From Allobosea psychrotolerans (GTDB lineage Bacteria; Pseudomonadota; Alphaproteobacteria; Rhizobiales; Beijerinckiaceae), in NCBI RefSeq assembly GCF_002917105.1, contig NZ_PQFZ01000032.1:1-42320 (forward strand): 42,320 nucleotides of DNA, written 5' to 3'. Both the position numbers and the translations under genes were made by a program. Each line of letters begins with the position of its first letter. Position 1 is the first letter of the stretch. Positions 40,292 through 42,320 of the stretch are shown one piece after another. The notes under the pieces are model-generated. The model saw only the letters and a list, made by a program, of their open reading frames with translations. It was not told the DNA's origin and did not search any database.

Positions 40292-40713
40292 CAGAAGAGC
40301 CTCAGATTGAGGCCGAGGAAATGCTCGAAGACATAGGCCACGACGATGAGGCCGAGCGCGATCTTGAGGTTGCGCGTCCAGGAATAGGTCACCGCCGCAA
40401 AGCCCGCGATGAAGACCATCAGGACGATCCCCAGGGCGACGTTGACGAGCTGGGCCCCCACGACGAAGGCCACCAGCCCGAGCATGATCAAGGCGATGTT
40501 CTTGAGGTTGAAGCTGAGCGGCACCGGAGCGCTCAGGCGCGCCTGCACGATGATCAGCAAGGCAATGGCGAGCAGCGGGACGCTCAGCAGGAGCGGGAAG
40601 AGCCCGGGGCCGGCATGGGCCAGATCACCAAGCGGATAGCGCAGCGCAGTCGCCATGAAGAAAAGCGCCACCGCCGCGAGGAAAATCCCTCGCGCGGAAT
40701 TCTGGTTGACCAT
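40291..40713 (-). CDS. tctB: Tripartite tricarboxylate transporter small permease
   Basis: This 140-aa protein has four membrane helices (about residues 8-22, 36-60, 70-100 and 112-135), which fits TctB. Conserved features are YPLGDLAHAGPGLFPLLLSV near the start, IALIMLGLVAFVVGAQ in the middle, and AYVFEHFLGLNLRLF at the end. It is the small partner of the adjacent TctA. The binding protein is missing here, so it may be encoded elsewhere. GGGAG lies seven bases upstream of the start. Confidence 0.9.
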   Translation of the reverse strand: MVNQNSARGIFLAAVALFFMATALRYPLGDLAHAGPGLFPLLLSVPLLAIALLIIVQARLSAPVPLSFNLKNIALIMLGLVAFVVGAQLVNVALGIVLMVFIAGFAAVTYSWTRNLKIALGLIVVAYVFEHFLGLNLRLF

Positions 40714-41192
40714 GCCTATGCTCCCTAGGTGGATTATTTCATTTGATTGTTATTTTCCATGGAACCGCCGTCAAGCGGAACGCCGGCGCTGTTCACGGTT
40801 TTGGGGCATGGTTTCGTGGAGGCGGCAGCGGACCCGCAGGCCCGCACCGGCTGACGGGACAGGCCGCCGGATTGCGGGCGCTTGGGCTTGTCGCAACGCT
40901 GCCATCCTGCGAGGTCTCGGCCCCTGAGAGTTCGCGGCGTGTCCGCTGCACGGCCATCGGCAGCAGGGTCGGCAACGAGCCGGCCGATGGCCGCTTCAAC
41001 GCCACCGTCAAGCGCGATTGCCTGGTGCCTGTGTCACGCCGCATTGCGACGGAGATGGATCTCACCGCCGGCTTGGCGAAGGAGCGCTGAATGCCGAGCC
41101 AGTATCGAATCGGCGTCGACCTGGTGACGGGAGGCGTCATCGGCCAGATCAAGGAGGCCGGGCTCGGCAGGTAGGCAATCGAGCGCGGGCGG
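40714..41192. other. Intergenic region upstream of tctB
   Basis: The first 50 bases, AT-rich with TTATTTCATTTGATTGTTAT (40734-40753), probably contain the tctB promoter. Later frames on the + strand, such as VGNEPADGRFNATVKRDCLV (from about 40970), look slightly protein-like but have no complete start or domain. I treat them as unsupported. Confidence 0.4.
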
Positions 41193-41330
41193 TTTCCCTT
41201 CCCCCCTCGCGGGGGAAGGTGGCAGCGCGTAGCGCTGACGGATGAGGGGGCGCCGCGAGCTTTCCGCCTGGCTGAACATGACGCTAACCGGACAGGGCAC
41301 GGCGCCCCCTCATCCGGCGCTGCGCGCCAC
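41193..41330. repeat. Inverted repeat family B, copy 2 (shortened)
   Basis: TTTCCCTTCCCCCCTCGCGG, GGATGAGGGGGCGCC and GCGCCCCCTCATCCGGCGCT match family B at 32319-32482. The right outer arm ends abruptly after GCGCGCCAC, so the copy is truncated. Confidence 0.65.
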
Positions 41331-41402
41331 GAACGACCTCATCGCCGTGCTGCCTTTGCGCTCGTTACCTTGAGATATTGCGCAGCGCCCGTTTGGAAAC
41401 TC

Positions 41403-41518
41403 CAGCCCTCATCCTGAGGAGCGCCGCAGGCGCGTCTCGAAGGATGCTCCAGCTTGCACAGGAGCCTCCTGGAGCATCCTTCGAGACGCCGCTTCGCGGC
41501 TCCTCAGGATGAGGGCTC
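41403..41518. repeat. Palindromic repeat family A, copy 4
   Basis: Outer arms CAGCCCTCATCCTGAGGAGC and complement, inner arms around GCGTCTCGAAGGATGCTCCA and complement. It is the shortest copy (116 bp) and lies 40 bp beyond the end of the DUF971 gene. Confidence 0.85.
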
Positions 41519-41558
41519 AGTCGATTTCCAAACGGACTCTGAGCGGCTCCCTGGCGCG

Positions 41559-41927
41559 CTACCCTCGCTTCACCCGCTCCCGCGACAGCCCCTGCTCCGC
41601 CAGCGCGTCGAGATAGGCCTGCATCTTCGCCTCGCCATGCTCGCCGAGCTCGCGCAGATAGTCCCAGGCGTAGATGCCGGTGTCGTGCATGTCGTCGAAG
41701 GAGAGCTTGACGGCGTAATGGCCGACGGGCTCGACGCCGATGATCTCGACCTCGGCCTTGCCCGGCACGGTCTTCTTCTGCGTGGGGCCATGGCCCTGGA
41801 CCTCGGCCGAGGGGCTTTCCACCCGCAGCAATTCGGCCGGCAGCGCGAAGGCTGCGCCATCCTCGAAGGCGACATGGAGGGTGCGGCGATCCTTGGCGAG
41901 GCGGATTTCGGTCGGCCATGTTGACAT
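41559..41927 (-). CDS. DUF971 (GBBH-like N-terminal domain) protein
   Basis: This 122-aa protein matches the DUF971 family: TEIRLAKDRRTLHVAFEDGA near the start, FALPAELLRVESPSAEVQGH, then EIIGVEPVGHYAVKLSFDDM and HDTGIYAWDYLRELGEH. The same domain is found at the N-terminus of gamma-butyrobetaine hydroxylase. Free-standing members are linked to iron-sulphur and cofactor metabolism. It is divergent from moaA, 160 bp away. The C-terminal helix MQAYLDALAEQGLSRERV is ordinary. Confidence 0.88.
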   Translation of the reverse strand: MSTWPTEIRLAKDRRTLHVAFEDGAAFALPAELLRVESPSAEVQGHGPTQKKTVPGKAEVEIIGVEPVGHYAVKLSFDDMHDTGIYAWDYLRELGEHGEAKMQAYLDALAEQGLSRERVKRG

Positions 41928-42087
41928 GGTTGTGTTTGCTCCAGGGCGACTGCGACGATGGCCGCGCTTGACCTTGGCAGCCGCAATGCCAATGTCTCAC
42001 CGGATATAGCGATGCGGCCACTGCCATGCACCTGCCCGCGTGCAGCAAGGTGGTTTTCAGAATTTGGCCGTCTTCAGGGATGAAGCA

Positions 42088-42320
42088 GTGCTCCTCGACG
42101 ACATCAAGCCCGATGTGATCGCCAGGCCCGATGCGATCGAACCGCTCGCGCGTGCGCCGCTGGTCGATCCGTTCGGCCGCGACATCTCATACCTGCGCAT
42201 CTCGGTGACGGATCGCTGCGATTTCCGCTGCGTCTACTGCATGTCCGAGGACATGACCTTCCTGCCCAAGCGCGACCTGCTGACGCTGGAGGAGATCGAC
42301 CGCCTCGCCACCGCCTTCGT
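42088..42320 (+). CDS. moaA: GTP 3',8-cyclase, molybdenum cofactor synthesis (5' part only)
   Basis: The window ends after 77 residues. They include VDPFGRDISYLRISVTDRCD and the radical-SAM cluster motif CDFRCVYC (C44, C48, C51), then MTFLPKRDLLTLEEIDRLA. This is the start of MoaA, which turns GTP into the first pyranopterin precursor of molybdenum cofactor using an Fe-S cluster and S-adenosylmethionine. The GTG at 42088 is chosen because AGGGA lies seven bases upstream. An in-frame TTG at 42064 has no such signal. Confidence 0.93.
   Translation, partial: MLLDDIKPDVIARPDAIEPLARAPLVDPFGRDISYLRISVTDRCDFRCVYCMSEDMTFLPKRDLLTLEEIDRLATAF

Noticed and set aside
40743..41173. Slightly protein-like + strand frames upstream of the repeats
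   Set aside because: No complete start, no ribosome-binding site and no domain. They may be a gene remnant, but I cannot identify one.
30359..41518. Repeats considered as a CRISPR array
   Set aside because: The copies are far apart, long and palindromic, without regular spacers, and no cas gene is present.

Overview
The window is high-GC DNA from an alphaproteobacterium, most likely Hyphomicrobiales (a Bosea-like genome fits, with moderate confidence). Grounds are a MucR/Ros-type regulator, a CpaC-type secretin, a TctAB transporter, and several families of intergenic palindromic repeats of the kind common in this order. I see no rRNA, tRNA or CRISPR array.

Left part (1-8215), mostly chromosomal background: the start of an ABC ATPase gene divergent from a LysR regulator; an ArsR / SRPBCC / glutathione-transferase operon; a MucR-like regulator; a flavin-linked oxidase; a small unknown gene; and a Crp/Fnr regulator whose Shine-Dalgarno lies inside a perfect hairpin.

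Defence island (8216-15729): a C5-cytosine methyltransferase, an unrecognised 285-aa protein, a GIY-YIG nuclease and a Vsr mismatch endonuclease form a tightly overlapping operon. They converge on a Z1-type ATPase/helicase with an added N-terminal helix-turn-helix. Divergent from that is a 577-aa protein with a QxK-type PD-(D/E)XK nuclease signature. The set resembles known restriction systems built on Z1, Dcm and Vsr, but I see no MORC ATPase, AIPR or DUF4420-like protein. This is the best candidate for an undescribed system.

Envelope-stress block (16377-28805): an RND pump and its adaptor are divergent from a CpxR/CpxA-like two-component system. Next comes an operon of a small secreted protein, a DUF3313-like lipoprotein, an unpaired histidine kinase and a patatin lipoprotein, then a solitary CpaC-type secretin. 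CpxR-type boxes (GTAAA repeats at 10-11 or 21 bp phasing) lie both in the pump/regulator divergent region and upstream of the lipoprotein operon, suggesting one compact regulon.

Phage-remnant and repeat region (28872-33424): replication-type genes, an S24 CI-like repressor with a 21-bp operator, a Cro-like gene fragment, a zinc-ribbon protein, and many repeats, one of them inside a reading frame that is still coupled to both neighbours. A RelE-like/HTH toxin-antitoxin pair follows.

Right part (34269-42320), housekeeping: a small secreted protein, photolyase, a RidA-like protein, a lytic transglycosylase, an L,D-transpeptidase with a terminator, TctA/TctB, a DUF971 protein, and the start of moaA.
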